Below are positions 50,402-61,169 of a stretch of DNA of 64,000 nucleotides, one piece after another. Where the stretch lies: assembly GCA_012932295.1 (NCBI GenBank), contig JAAONU010000017.1, positions 1 through 64,000 of the forward strand, written 5' to 3'. Position numbers and translations under genes: made by a program. Source of the DNA: Cyclina sinensis (taxonomy: Eukaryota; Mollusca; Bivalvia; Venerida; Veneridae). The notes under the pieces are model-generated. The model was not told the origin of the DNA, did not search any database, and was given only the letters and a program-made list of their open reading frames with translations. Positions within the stretch are counted from its first letter, which is position 1. Every line of letters starts with the position of its first letter.

Positions 50402-50884
50402 GCCTTACCAATAAAAATCATTTCACGGACCGGAATCCTTTGGTTTCTCCTTCCGGTAGAAGAAATCGCGAAAAATACATAAATAAAATTTGCGGAATTA
50501 ATCAAATATGTTATCAGTCTAACCAAAAGAAAAGAAAATAAAAGAACTGTCGGCAATGGAATAGATATAAGAAAAAAAATCACGTATAGTGTTTTATCGA
50601 TGCTTTTAACTTTGGTAGTTAAACATATAATAAAACGATTCCAGTCTCGGTCAATATCACTGTCATTTGGTGAATAACATATCACATTCAATAAAATTAA
50701 GGTCTATAACTGTATAATAGTATGACGTGTGACCTATTTTTGAACACATATACTATGTATTATATATGTTTCTGCCCTAATTGTCCTATATCATCCCTTA
50801 TGAAGGTTTTCAAATTGAATTTAACTTGATGTGGGGGTGGGGGTATATACACAACACTTGTCTCTTTTGAGTTAGGACTCTTGG

Positions 50885-53445
50885 CACAATGATTTCAGTC
50901 TAATTAAGCTTTAGATGTCTAAAGTGGACGTCGGACGTTCGCACAAACAGTATGATTTCAGTCTAATTAGCTTTAGGTGTCTAAAGTTGACGTCGGACGT
51001 TCGCACAAACAGTATGATTTCAGTCTAATTTAGCTTTAGATGTCTAAAGTTGACGTCGGACGTTCGCACAAACAGTATGATTTCAGTCTAATTAAGCTTT
51101 AGATGTCTAAAGTTGACGTCGGACGTCGGACGTTCGCACAAACAGTATGATTTCAGTCTAATTAAGCTTTAGATGTCTAAAGTTGACGTCGGACGTTCGC
51201 ACAAACAGGATGATTTCAGTCTAATTAAGCTTTAGATGTCTAAAGTTGACGTCGGACGTTCGCACAAACAGTATGATTTCAGTCTAATTTAGCTTTAGAT
51301 GTCTAAAGTTGACGTCGGACGTCGGACGTTCGCACAAACAGTATGATTTCAGTCTAATTAAGCTTTAGATGTCTAAAGTTGACGTCGGACGTTCGCACAA
51401 ACAGGATGATTTCAGTCTAATTTAGCTTTAGATGTCTAAAGTTGACGTCGGACGTTCGCACAAACAGGATGATTTCAGTCTAATTAAGCTTTAGATGTCT
51501 AAAGTTGACGTCGGACGTTCGCACAAACAGTATGATTTCAGTCTAATTTAGCTTTAGATGTCTAAAGTTGACGTCGGACGTTCGCACAAACAGTATGATT
51601 TCAGTCTAATTAAGCTTTAGATGTCTAAAGTTGACGTCGGACGTTCGCACAAACAGGATGATTTCAGTCTAATTTAGCTTTAGATGTCTAAAGTTGACGT
51701 CGGACGTTCGCACAAACAGTATGATTTCAGTCTAATTAAGCTTTAGATGTCTAAAGTTGACGTCGGACGTTCGCACAAACAGGATGATTTCAGTCTAATT
51801 TAGCTTTAGATGTCTAAAGTTGACGTCGGACGTTCGCACAAACAGTATGATTTCAGTCTAATTAAGCTTTAGATGTCTAAAGTTGACGTCGGACGTTCGC
51901 ACAAACAGGATGATTTCAGTCTAATTTAGCTTTAGATGTCTAAAGTTGACGTCGGACGTTCGCAAAAACAGTTTGATTTCAGTCTAATTAAGCTTTAGAT
52001 GTCTAAAGTTGACGTCGGACGTCGGACGTTCGCACAAACAGTATGATTTCAGTCTAATTAAGGTTTAGATTTCTAAAGTTGACGTCGGACATTCGCACAA
52101 ACAGTATGATTTCAGTCTAATTTAGCTTTAGATGTCTAAAGTTGACGTCGGACGTTCGCACAAACAGTATGATTTCAGTCTAATTAAGCTTTAGATGTCT
52201 AAAGTTGACGTCGGACGTTCGCACAAACAGGATGATTTCAGTCTAATTAAGCTTTAGATGTCTAAAGTTGACGTCGGACGTTCGCACAAACAGTATGATT
52301 TCAGTCTAATTTAGCTTTAGATGTCTCAAGTGGACGTCGGACGTTCGCACAAACAGTATGATTTCAGTCTAATTTAGCTTTAGATGTCTAAAGTTGACGT
52401 CGGACGTTCGCACAAACAGGATGATTTCAGTCTAATTAAGCTTTAATTGTCTAAAGTTGACGTCGGACGTTCGCACAAACAGTATGATTTCAGTCTAATT
52501 AAGCTTTAGATGTCTAAAGTTGACGTCGGACGTTCGCACAAACAGGATGATTTCAGTCTAATTTAGCTTTAGATGTCTAAAGTTGACGTCGGACGTTCGC
52601 ACAAACAGTATGATTTCAGTCTAATTAAGCTTTAGATGTCTAAAGTTGACGTCGGACGTCGGACGTTCGCACAAACAGTATGATTTCAGTCTAATTAAGC
52701 TTTAGATGTCTAAAGTTGACGTCGGACGTTCGCACAAACAGTATGATTTCAGTCTGATTAAGCTTAAGGTGTCTAAAGTTGACGTCGGACGTTCGCACAA
52801 ACAGTATGATTTCTGTCTAATTAAGCTTTAGATGTCTAAAGTTGACGTCGGACGTTCGCACAAACAGTATGATTTCAGTCTAATTAGCTTTAGGTGTCTA
52901 AAGTTGACGTCGGACGTTCGCACAAACAGTATGATTTAAGTCTAATTTAGCTTTAGATGTCTAAAGTTGACGTCGGACGTTCGCACAAACAGTATGATTT
53001 CAGTCTAATTAAGCTTTATATGTCTAAAGTTGACGTCGGACGTTCGCACAAACAGTATGATTTAAGTCTAATTTAGCTTTAGATGTCTAAAGTTGACGTC
53101 GGACGTTCGCACAAACAGTATGATTTCAGTCTAATTAAGCTTTAGATGTCTAAAGTTGACGTCGGACGTTCGCACAAACAGTATGATTTCAGTCTAATTA
53201 AGCTTTAGATGTCTAAAGTTGACGTCGGACGTTCGCACAAACAGTATGATTTCAGTCTAATTTAGCTTTAGATGTCTAAAGTTGACGTCGGACGTTCGCA
53301 CAAACAGTATGACTTCAGTCTAATTAAGCTTTAGATGTCTAAAGTTGACGTCGGACGTTCGCACAAACAGTATGATTTCAGTCTAATTAAGCTTTAGATA
53401 TCTAAAGTTGACGTCGGACGTTCGCACAAACAGTATGATTTGCTA
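50885..53445. repeat. 63-bp satellite array with GACGTC in almost every unit, about 40 copies
   Basis: The unit is about 63 bp: GTATGATTTCAGTCTAATT, AAGCTTTAGATGTCTAAAG, TTGACGTCGGACGTTCGCAC, AAACA. Variants are AATTAAG versus AATTTAG and CAGTATG versus CAGGATG. A few units duplicate GTCGGACGT, extending them to 72 bp. The variants alternate in the middle (about 51400-51990), so a dimer of about 126 bp has been amplified there. Copies are highly similar, so recent homogenisation is likely. Confidence 0.93.
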
Positions 53446-53539
53446 TCAATTTGGACGATGCATTTCCATTCTACAGTGCTCGAAATGCCAAAATGTCATA
53501 CTCAAGATGTATAAATTATTTGTTGAGTATAAAAAAACT

Positions 53540-53688
53540 AACTACTGCTCCAGACCCAGACACGTTAGACGTGTGTTTACGACCGCTATATACCCCCCGA
53601 CCACAGCCGTCTGAAGAAACTTGCTGTCAATGTTCAGCCCAAAACTCAACAGATACCGTCGAGATAGTAACATGCCTACATGTCTGAT
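53540..53688 (+). other. Possible coding exon or relic
   Basis: A GC-richer stretch following an acceptor-like CTACTGCTCCAG reads as a Pro-rich then Cys-containing peptide (TCCQCSAQNSTDTVEIVTC) to a TGA at 53686-53688. A possible donor GTAACA lies within it. No partner exon and no family match are seen; the same DNA is also open in a second frame. Treat it as a weak hint only. Confidence 0.15.
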
Positions 53689-53699
53689 AAGTCAACAAA

Positions 53700-54740
53700 T
53701 CATTTGACATTATAGAGAATCTGGCTCTTTGTGCTTCCATACTTTACTTATTTCTACAGAAGTATTCTCTGAAATGTCTGACGGAAAGTTTCAGCACGGA
53801 GACAAAACGCGTGTCAAGTAAAATCAAATAAATTTATGTCGACACAGAATGCGTGCACTTTGATATATTGACATTTATAACTCACAAAAAAGTAAATCGT
53901 CTTTTGTTATTTTGTTTTGTGACTTATTCATTTCTATAATTCATGTCACTTTTAACCCGTAGATGAAAAAGCTATGACCTGTCTGACATGATGACAAAAG
54001 TTTGACGGGATTTCATTGAAATTACAGGCCCTTGGTAAAACTCAGCCAGGAAGGTCATTTTTAGGTCTACATGGTTTGGCATTTTTGAGAAAGACGTGAC
54101 GGAAGACACATGGAAAAAATGATTAAAACAAACATGTGAGATAGATAGGGTCATTTTAATGTATTCTGCTGAGTAGCGATCTTGTCGTATAATACCAAGC
54201 CATTTTGAATACAGGAATTTCTGGGGTATTTTTGCAGTTTCTTTCAGTTTACTTAGGTCGTAATATTATCACCAAGTAATCTGGTAAGTGAAATTATTGG
54301 CTGGTTTTACACAGTTCTTTTTCAAGGACAGATAATTGAAACGTCAGTCTGAATCATTGTTAAGAATTTATTAAGACATTTCAAATTTTACGTCTAGGAG
54401 GTATTTTAGCATAAACTTTCTGGGTTTTTTTTGTTTCCGACAAAAACATCTTTTTGATCGCATTTTGTATTAATTACAATGTTAATAGCGCAGCTGATGA
54501 ATTCCATTCTTTGACACTACGTAACTGGCGAAAATCGTATGAAAAAAGAATTTATTTTTACCGTTTTATCCTCTCAGTTCAGGGAAGGTTTTTTAAATGG
54601 ACTCCGTATGCACAGCTTAAAGCGGTAATTGTGTCATACGTTTCTTCATTTTTGAAAAAAAAATCGTTGTCAGGTGGGGCTAGTAAATTATTGCCAAATC
54701 ATCGCATATAACTGCCATTTTTGTCATTTTCCTCATAATA
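53700..54740. other. AT-rich intergenic DNA
   Basis: No gene or element recognised between the 63-bp array and the next degenerate array. Confidence 0.3.
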
Positions 54741-54744
54741 TTGC

Positions 54745-54975
54745 TTTTCTACAGCCATCATGTATTCAAATGACTTTTCTACAGCCATCATGTATTCATA
54801 GAGCGTTTCTACAGCCATCAAGTATCCACACGGCTTTTCTACAGCCATCATGTATTTATAGGGCCTTTCTTCAGCCATCATGTATTCATAGGGCTTTTCT
54901 CCAGGCATCAGGTATTTATAGGGCTTTTCTACAGCCATCATGTATTCATAGGGCTTTTTACAGAAGATATTTTTA
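54745..54975. repeat. 30-bp tandem array
   Basis: About 8 copies of a 30-bp unit built on TTCTACAGCCATCATGTATT followed by CATAGGGCTT. The period is a multiple of three, so both strands read open (HRAFLQPSCI on +, YEYMMAVEKP on minus). It shares the TTCTACAGCCATCATGT core with the adjacent 40-bp array. Confidence 0.85.
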
Positions 54976-55940
54976 TGGTTTTCTACAGCCACATTTTTTT
55001 AGCCATCATGTTTACAGAAGATATCGATATGGTTTTCTACATTCATCATGTACATGGAAGATATTCATATGGGTTTTCCTTGCACAGAAAATATTTATAC
55101 GGGTTTTTCTACAGCAATCATGTACAAAGAAGAAATCTATATCGGTTTTCTGCTGCCATAATGTACAGAAAATTTATTTATATTGTTTTCTGCTGCAATT
55201 ATGTACATAAAGTAAATTTATATGAGTTTTCTGCAGGCATCGTGTACATTAAATTTATTTGTATGGTTTTCTTCAAAGTTTATGTACATAGAAGACATTA
55301 ACAGGGCTTCTCTAAAGACATCATGTTCATAAAAGGTATTGACAGTTTTTTTTTCTAAGCCATCATGTAAACACAAAATATTTTACGGTTCTCTGCAGCC
55401 ATCATTTTTGCAGAAGATATTATTATGTTTTTCTAGAGCCATGAAGTTCACCGAAGACTTTTTTAGGTTTTCTACAGCCATCATGTTTACAGAGGATATT
55501 TTTATGGCTTTCTACAGCAATCATATTTACAGAAGACATTTTTATGGTTTTGTACAACCATCATATTGACAGAATATATTTCTAAATTTTTATACAGCCA
55601 TCACGGTTACAGAAGATATTTTAAAAGTTTTCTACAGCCATCATATTGACAGAAGATATTTTTATGTTTTTTCTACAGCCATCATGTTGACAGAAGATAT
55701 TTTTATGTTTTTCTACAGCCATCATGTTAAAGAAAATATTTTTATAGTTTTCTAGAGCCATCGTGTTTACAGAAGACATTTTTATGGGTTTGTACAGCCA
55801 TCATGTTTACAGAAGATATTTTTATGTTTTTTCTGCAATTATGTTTACAGAAGATATTTTTATGGTTTTCTACAGCCATCATGTTTAAAGAAGAATTTTT
55901 ATGGGTTTTTTTTACCGCCATCATGTTTATAGAAGATGTT
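54976..55940. repeat. Degenerate ~40-bp tandem array
   Basis: About 24 diverged copies of TCTACAGCCATCATGTTTAC followed by AGAAGATATTTTTATGGTTT. Units are more divergent near 55020-55330 and more regular from 55480 on. The unit looks like the 30-bp one with its distal part replaced, so the two probably share an ancestor. Confidence 0.85.
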
Positions 55941-56284
55941 TAATAATATTTATTTCAAAAATAAAAGGAAACAAATGTAAGTCACGATATAACTTGAGAT
56001 AACGAGATTACAAGATTACATCGACAATAACGATATCAAAAGGATGGAAATGATTATAGTGGAGACGATGATGATAGTTACAATGAAAACGACAACAATG
56101 ATGATTATGTTGATTATGACAAAGCGATGACGACAATGATTTTGATGGAAACGATGATAAAGTTGGGGATGAGGATTGTGCAGCCGACAGTAATAGATGG
56201 TACCGTGGTGTTATCAATGGTACCGTTGACGTTATGTCGAAGTGCAACTGACAATAATGATAGAAGGGCATCCTTAGCTCAGTT
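55941..56284. other. GAT/GAC-rich low-complexity DNA
   Basis: Sequence rich in GATGAT, GACGA and ACAATGA trinucleotide relics between two tandem arrays. It extends the open frames of the 48-bp array by chance. Confidence 0.5.
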
Positions 56285-56830
56285 GTTAGTAATTTCATGT
56301 AAGGAAGGTATCCGGCAACCTTGTGGAACGTCGATGGTTCTATCGTGTAAGGAAGGTATCCGGCAACCTTGTGGAACGTCGATGGTTCTATCGAGTAAGG
56401 AAGGTATCCGGCAACCTTGTGGAACGTCAATGTTTCTATCGTGTAAGGAAGATATCCGGCAACCATGTGGAACGTCGATGGTTCTATCGTGTAAGGAAGG
56501 TATCCGGCAACCTTGTGGAACGTCGATGGTTCTATCGTGTAAGGAAGGTATCCGGCAACCTTGTGGAACGTCGATGGTTCTATCGAGTAAGGAAGGTATC
56601 CGGCAACCTTGTGGAACGTCAATGTTTCTATCGTGTAAGGAAGATATCCGGCAACCATGTGGAACGTCGATGGTTCTATCGTGTAAGGAAGGTATCCGGC
56701 AACCTTGTGGAACGTCGATGGTTCTATCGTGTAAGGAAGATATCCGGCAACCATGTGGAACGTCGATGGTTCTATCGTGTAAGGAAGGTATCCGGCAACC
56801 TTGTGGAACGTCGATGGTTCTATCGTGTAT
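56285..56830. repeat. 48-bp tandem array with 192-bp higher-order unit, open in several frames
   Basis: Eleven copies of a 48-bp unit: GGTTCTATCGTGTAAGGAAG, GTATCCGGCAACCTTGTGGA, ACGTCGAT. Diagnostic variants (TCGAGTAAGG, GTCAATGTT, GAAGATATCC with CCATGTGG) recur in the same order, so a four-unit block has been duplicated in tandem. The unit is a multiple of three and stop-free in two + frames and one minus frame, giving open frames of 210-248 codons. No initiation, splice or domain evidence supports a protein. Confidence 0.9.
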
Positions 56831-57192
56831 CTAAACTATCCAGAGTAGTAATACTTGTTTTAGTAAGACTGCATCTCTTTCGCTTGGATTCTTTTTTTGC
56901 TTTCTTTTCCTTCAATAATTTAATTCAATTTTCTTACCCAATCTCTATGTTTTAACAGCGACGTAAAGCACTTAACAAAGCATGACGAAGAGCCACAAAT
57001 CAGAGCAATTATCGAATGTCAAACAGTTGATCAGTAAGTCGTAACTTCGAATCGCATAGAAGACCAAAATGCATGACTGAAAATACTATCAAAGTTTCTG
57101 AACTGTATGCTATCTGAAAACATAGTTCATAAGATACGCAATAATGTTGAGAGAGAAAAGTAAAATACAGAAGGTGTTATAGTACATGTACG

Positions 57193-57509
57193 ATTTAAGG
57201 CTATTGCAATGTATAATTATATAAAATGGCTATATAATCCATTTTAAGACATTTCCCGGGAAATTCAATACTTCTAGAATATATCGAATACAACCATTAA
57301 AAGGGAGAAAAGTTTATTACAATTTGCGTTATTACAATTTGCGTTACCGTTTGCAACGCAAATTGTTATAAAACGCAAATTGTAATAAACTTTTCCTCCC
57401 TTATAATGGTTGTATTCGATATATTCTAGAAGTATTGAATTTCCCGGGAAATGTCTTAAAATGGATTATAGAGCCATTTTATATAAAACAATTGCAATAG
57501 TCTTTAATC
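57193..57509. mobile_element. Long palindrome (foldback element), complete copy
   Basis: Two arms of about 150 bp pair almost perfectly around a centre near 57351. The left arm carries CTATTGCAAT, ATAAAATGGCTATATAATCC and ACATTTCCCGGGAAATTCAA; the right arm carries their reverse complements in reverse order. The core is made of head-to-head ATTACAATTTGCGTT motifs. No coding capacity. Confidence 0.8.
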
Positions 57510-57524
57510 CACCTTGAATTCCGA

Positions 57525-57866
57525 TTTTGAATTTTTATTACAATTTGCGTTATTACAATTTGCGTTACCGTTTGCAACGCAAATTGTAATAAAACGCAAA
57601 TTGTAATAAACTTTTTTCTCCTTCATAAGGTTAGTATTCGATATATTCTAAAAGTAGTGAATTCTTCGGGAAATGTCTTAAAATGGATTATATACCCATT
57701 GTAGATAATAATACATTGCAATAACCCTAAATTCACGATTATGACTTTTTATTACAATTTGCGTTATTACAATTTGCGTTACGTTTGTAACGCAAATTGT
57801 AACAAAAACGCAAATTGTAATAATTATTACAATTTGCGTTTTTATTACAATTTGCGTCGTAACAAA
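57525..57866. mobile_element. Two partial copies of the foldback core
   Basis: The block 57529-57726 repeats the core and only the right arm of the palindrome next door, with more mismatches. The block 57740-57866 repeats only the ATTACAATTTGCGTT/AACGCAAATTGTAAT core. The three steps form a series of one full and two truncated copies in the same orientation. Confidence 0.7.
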
Positions 57867-57869
57867 GCA

Positions 57870-58540
57870 GACTCAAGCGAGAGTTCGTAAATAATATGAG
57901 ATTATCTTGCGCGCAGTCTTAATGTCAAACTTAACAATCCATCGCATAAATTTTTTAATTTTCTTACCTGAGGGTCCAATTTCCACCGCAAAACTGGCGT
58001 TATACACCTTAGACTAGCGTTACTCGCACCACATCCACTGGTAACGTATGGACACGGTGTAATCATAAATATCGCGTGATGTACACAATCTTAAACCGTA
58101 GCCTCAGACAGTTCCCTTACGTTTTCTGTTTTTGCTTTTGTTTTGTTTATTACACAACTGAATCTTCACAAAGACAATTTGATTCGCATGGTACTTGTTG
58201 AAGAAAAGAAAGACCTGTCATACATTTTCCTGGCCTTGTTTCATATGTATATATATTTACGGTGGTAATTTCGTTTGATTATACCTCTTGGCGTAACAAC
58301 AAGTAAATTATTGTCTCAGGTATCCACTTTCGTTTCGTAACATCAAATCCGGAGCCTGTACTTTGTTGTCTTTTGATAAAAATCCATTCCATTTAACATT
58401 TTTGTATCGCAAATTGATATTGAAAACATATATTTTCGCCTACTTACCATAGAACTTTATTTAGGGAATGATGTTTGGGTTATCAGGGACTTGTGAGAGG
58501 TGAATTCATTCCTGGACGGCTTCATAAAGATATCAGTATT
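57870..58540. other. Intergenic DNA
   Basis: No gene or element recognised. Confidence 0.3.
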
Positions 58541-58544
58541 TTCT

Positions 58545-59095
58545 TTTTAGCTCACAGTGAGCAATTATTATGGCTTGATGTGCATCGTGTGCCTGCCTGT
58601 CTGTCTGTCTACCCACACTTAGCTTGTTACCACTCTAGAGAACACAGAAACGTTGGTCATGATGTTAATCTTGAAGATTTCTAGGTCAAATCTGAATATG
58701 GGTCATCTGGAGTCTAACACTAGGTCAATGGTTTTAATCAAAGGAAAACTTGTGAACGCTCTAGAGGCTATATTTTGAACTCAGACGTGGTGAGTTAAGT
58801 TAAAATGTTTGAATTGAGGACTTCTATGTCATTTTTTAAAATGGGTAACATTGGGTCAAATACTAACTCACCACGCTGAATGGAAACACTGTTGTAGCCA
58901 CATTTAACATTCAGTTCTGACTTTTTATCAAATGGTTTCTCATAATAATTTCTTGGTAAAATTCAAATATAGGTCACTTAGGGTAAATAATTAACTCACT
59001 AGTTTTGGTGATATATCCATTTCAGGGAACTTGCCTCTTTTAGCAATTATCCTCAGGTGAGTGCTTTAGGGCCACAATGATCGTCTTGTTTTCTT
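58545..59095. repeat. Degenerate copy of a dispersed bivalve repeat
   Basis: It begins TTTTAGCTCACAGTGAGC and ends CTCAGGTGAGTGCTTTAGGG followed by CCACAATGATCGTCTTG. Between these ends are repeated phrases such as CACTCTAGAG, CTCTAGAGGC, CTAGGTCAA and GGTCA. From memory this matches a very abundant bivalve repeat whose copies open TTTTAGCTCACCTGAGC and end GCTCAGGTGAGC. The ends are inverted. The 69-codon frame inside it (58475-58684) is not a gene. Confidence 0.6.
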
Positions 59096-59439
59096 TATTT
59101 GTGCTTCTAAAAACAGTGGCAACTTATTTCTACCCCAATACTTTGGGTGTAAGTTTCAATAAATTTGCTTGTTAAGCACCAGCTTTCACAATGCTGTTAG
59201 AACTCTTTAAACATATTTGAAAGGTCTTTGTTACGTTATGACGTCACAAATATCTTAGTTTCTAAAGAAGCTTTTACCATGCAAAGTTTTAGTGTCCAGT
59301 CAATTTTTTTTGTAAAAAAATCATATATTTCAATTGTATATCAAAACTTCTCTGAAAATTTCTGACTTGTTGACCATATTTGCATTTGAGGTTTCATATA
59401 CAGAATTTGTCCAGATATGTGCTAAAATAGTGTTGCATT

Positions 59440-59695
59440 AGCCGGTGCGGATCAGCGGTCCAGTGGTAACCAGGGATACTAACCACTAACACTTGGAACT
59501 GATTTTCGGATAAGACATTAAGCCGAGTTCTCAGGTATCGGTGCTATACACTGAGCATGGAAAAGAATCAGGGGTGTGTCAGGAAGGGGATGCTTTCTGT
59601 ATCTTGCACTGTACAGACAACCTTTAAGATACCTGAACTCTTCAGAGGGCGTCAGTCATATGGGAAACCGGTACCGACGATAAATAAACTCAAAT
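59440..59695 (+). mobile_element. Possible SINE of a second family
   Basis: A compact, GC-richer block with an A-box-like GATCAGCGGTCCAGTGGTAA near its 5' end. The body has GGATAAGACATTAAGCCGAG, GTGTCAGGAAGGGGATGC and CTTGCACTGTACAGACAACC, and it ends in a short ATAAATAAA-type tail. There is no clear B box and no target duplication. The assignment rests on its SINE-like layout. Confidence 0.35.
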
Positions 59696-59699
59696 AGAG

Positions 59700-60470
59700 A
59701 GGTTATCTAAGCCAAAAAACATCGTGAAATTGGAACGAAAAGATAACCCTGGATATAACTGACTGTTTGCCAATATTTTAACAGACGGTGTTTTATTTTA
59801 AATGCTAGAGGAAGTGTCAATGTTAATCATTGTTTATACAAAGTAATAAACACTCGTGTCCTGTAATGTATGGGTGTTGAATTACAAAAGATTACATGAT
59901 TTGTGTTATTGATACTGACAGAAAGAATTACAGATTTAATCAGTATGTTCGCCTTTTGGTAGCATTTTGTATTAACCTGTCTAATTACGGTACTGGAACC
60001 AACTCTCTGTCGTTGAGAAATCGCAAAGGGAAATAATTACCATTTTTCGCCATTCGCGAGTGTAAATTCTATTCTCTACGGAGCTATAAATCAAACTTCC
60101 GGATTGTTACATGTGAGAAAAATGACCAAGTGTAAAGTACTATTTTTTCACATGCGCTGTGATTTATGCACAAACAAACAAATCTTAAAAGACATCATAT
60201 TTGTTCTTTCTTCTTTTCTAGCCCCCCCCCCCATTCCTCAAAAAAAAAAAAAAAAAAAAAAAAAAACAAACAGAAAACAAACTTACTAACTAAAAGAAAC
60301 TTCATGAAGCGTTGTCGGTTGCCTCCAAGGCAGCTTTGTGAAATTCTAACTCGATTGATCGCTTGAACATAATTAGAATGTAAAAAAAAGATAACCAAGA
60401 CAGCATTAAATTTCACCAGACAAAAATGCGTTGATCAATACACTTTTTAAGAAGAAAAAATTATCCTCTC
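59700..60470. other. Intergenic DNA with C12/A26 homopolymers
   Basis: No gene recognised. A run of C (60222-60232) is followed by a run of 26 or more A (60241-60266). The homopolymers make assembly errors likely here. Confidence 0.4.
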
Positions 60471-60474
60471 GTAT

Positions 60475-60936
60475 GAGGGTAATGTCTCCTTCTTATATAT
60501 ATGTATCTATGTATAAGGGTAATATCTCCTTCTTATATATATATGTATCTATGTATAAGGGTAATATCTCCTTCTTATATATATGTATCTATGTATAAGG
60601 GTAATATCTCCTTCTTATATATATCTATCTATGTATAAGGGTAATATCTCCTTCTTATATATATGTATCTATGTATAAGGGTAATATCTCCTTCTTGTAT
60701 ATATGTAACTATGTATAAGGGTAATATCTCCTTCTTATATATATGTATCTTTGTATGAGAGTATTATCTCCTTCTGATATATATGTATCTATGTATGAGG
60801 GTAATATCTCTTTCTTATATATATGTATCTATGTATGAGAGTATTATCTCCTTCTGATATATATGTATCTATGTATGAGGGTAATATCTCTTTCTTATAT
60901 ATATGTATCTATGTATGAGAGTATTATCTCCTTCTG
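60475..60936. repeat. ~60-bp minisatellite with TATATATATGTATCTATGTA core
   Basis: About 8 copies of a roughly 60-bp unit made of GGGTAATATCTCCTTCTTAT, ATATATGTATCTATGTAT and AAG/GAG variants. A sub-unit alternates GAGAGTATTATCTCCTTCTG with GAGGGTAATATCTCTTTCTT near 60755-60930. Two more copies lie beyond the TA tract. Confidence 0.8.
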
Positions 60937-61165
<229 letters not shown>

Positions 61166-61169
61166 CATG

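Larger units (their letters stand above)
47967..50884. other. foxQ2 downstream region
   Basis: No coding exon recognised. A GC-richer patch at about 49540-49750 holds a CTCF-type site and looks like candidate regulatory DNA. A C-rich tract at 50374-50401 can form a G-quadruplex on the minus strand. Confidence 0.35.

Noticed and set aside
56008..56955. Open frames of 210-248 codons on both strands
   Set aside because: They come from the 48-bp tandem array plus GAT-rich flanks.
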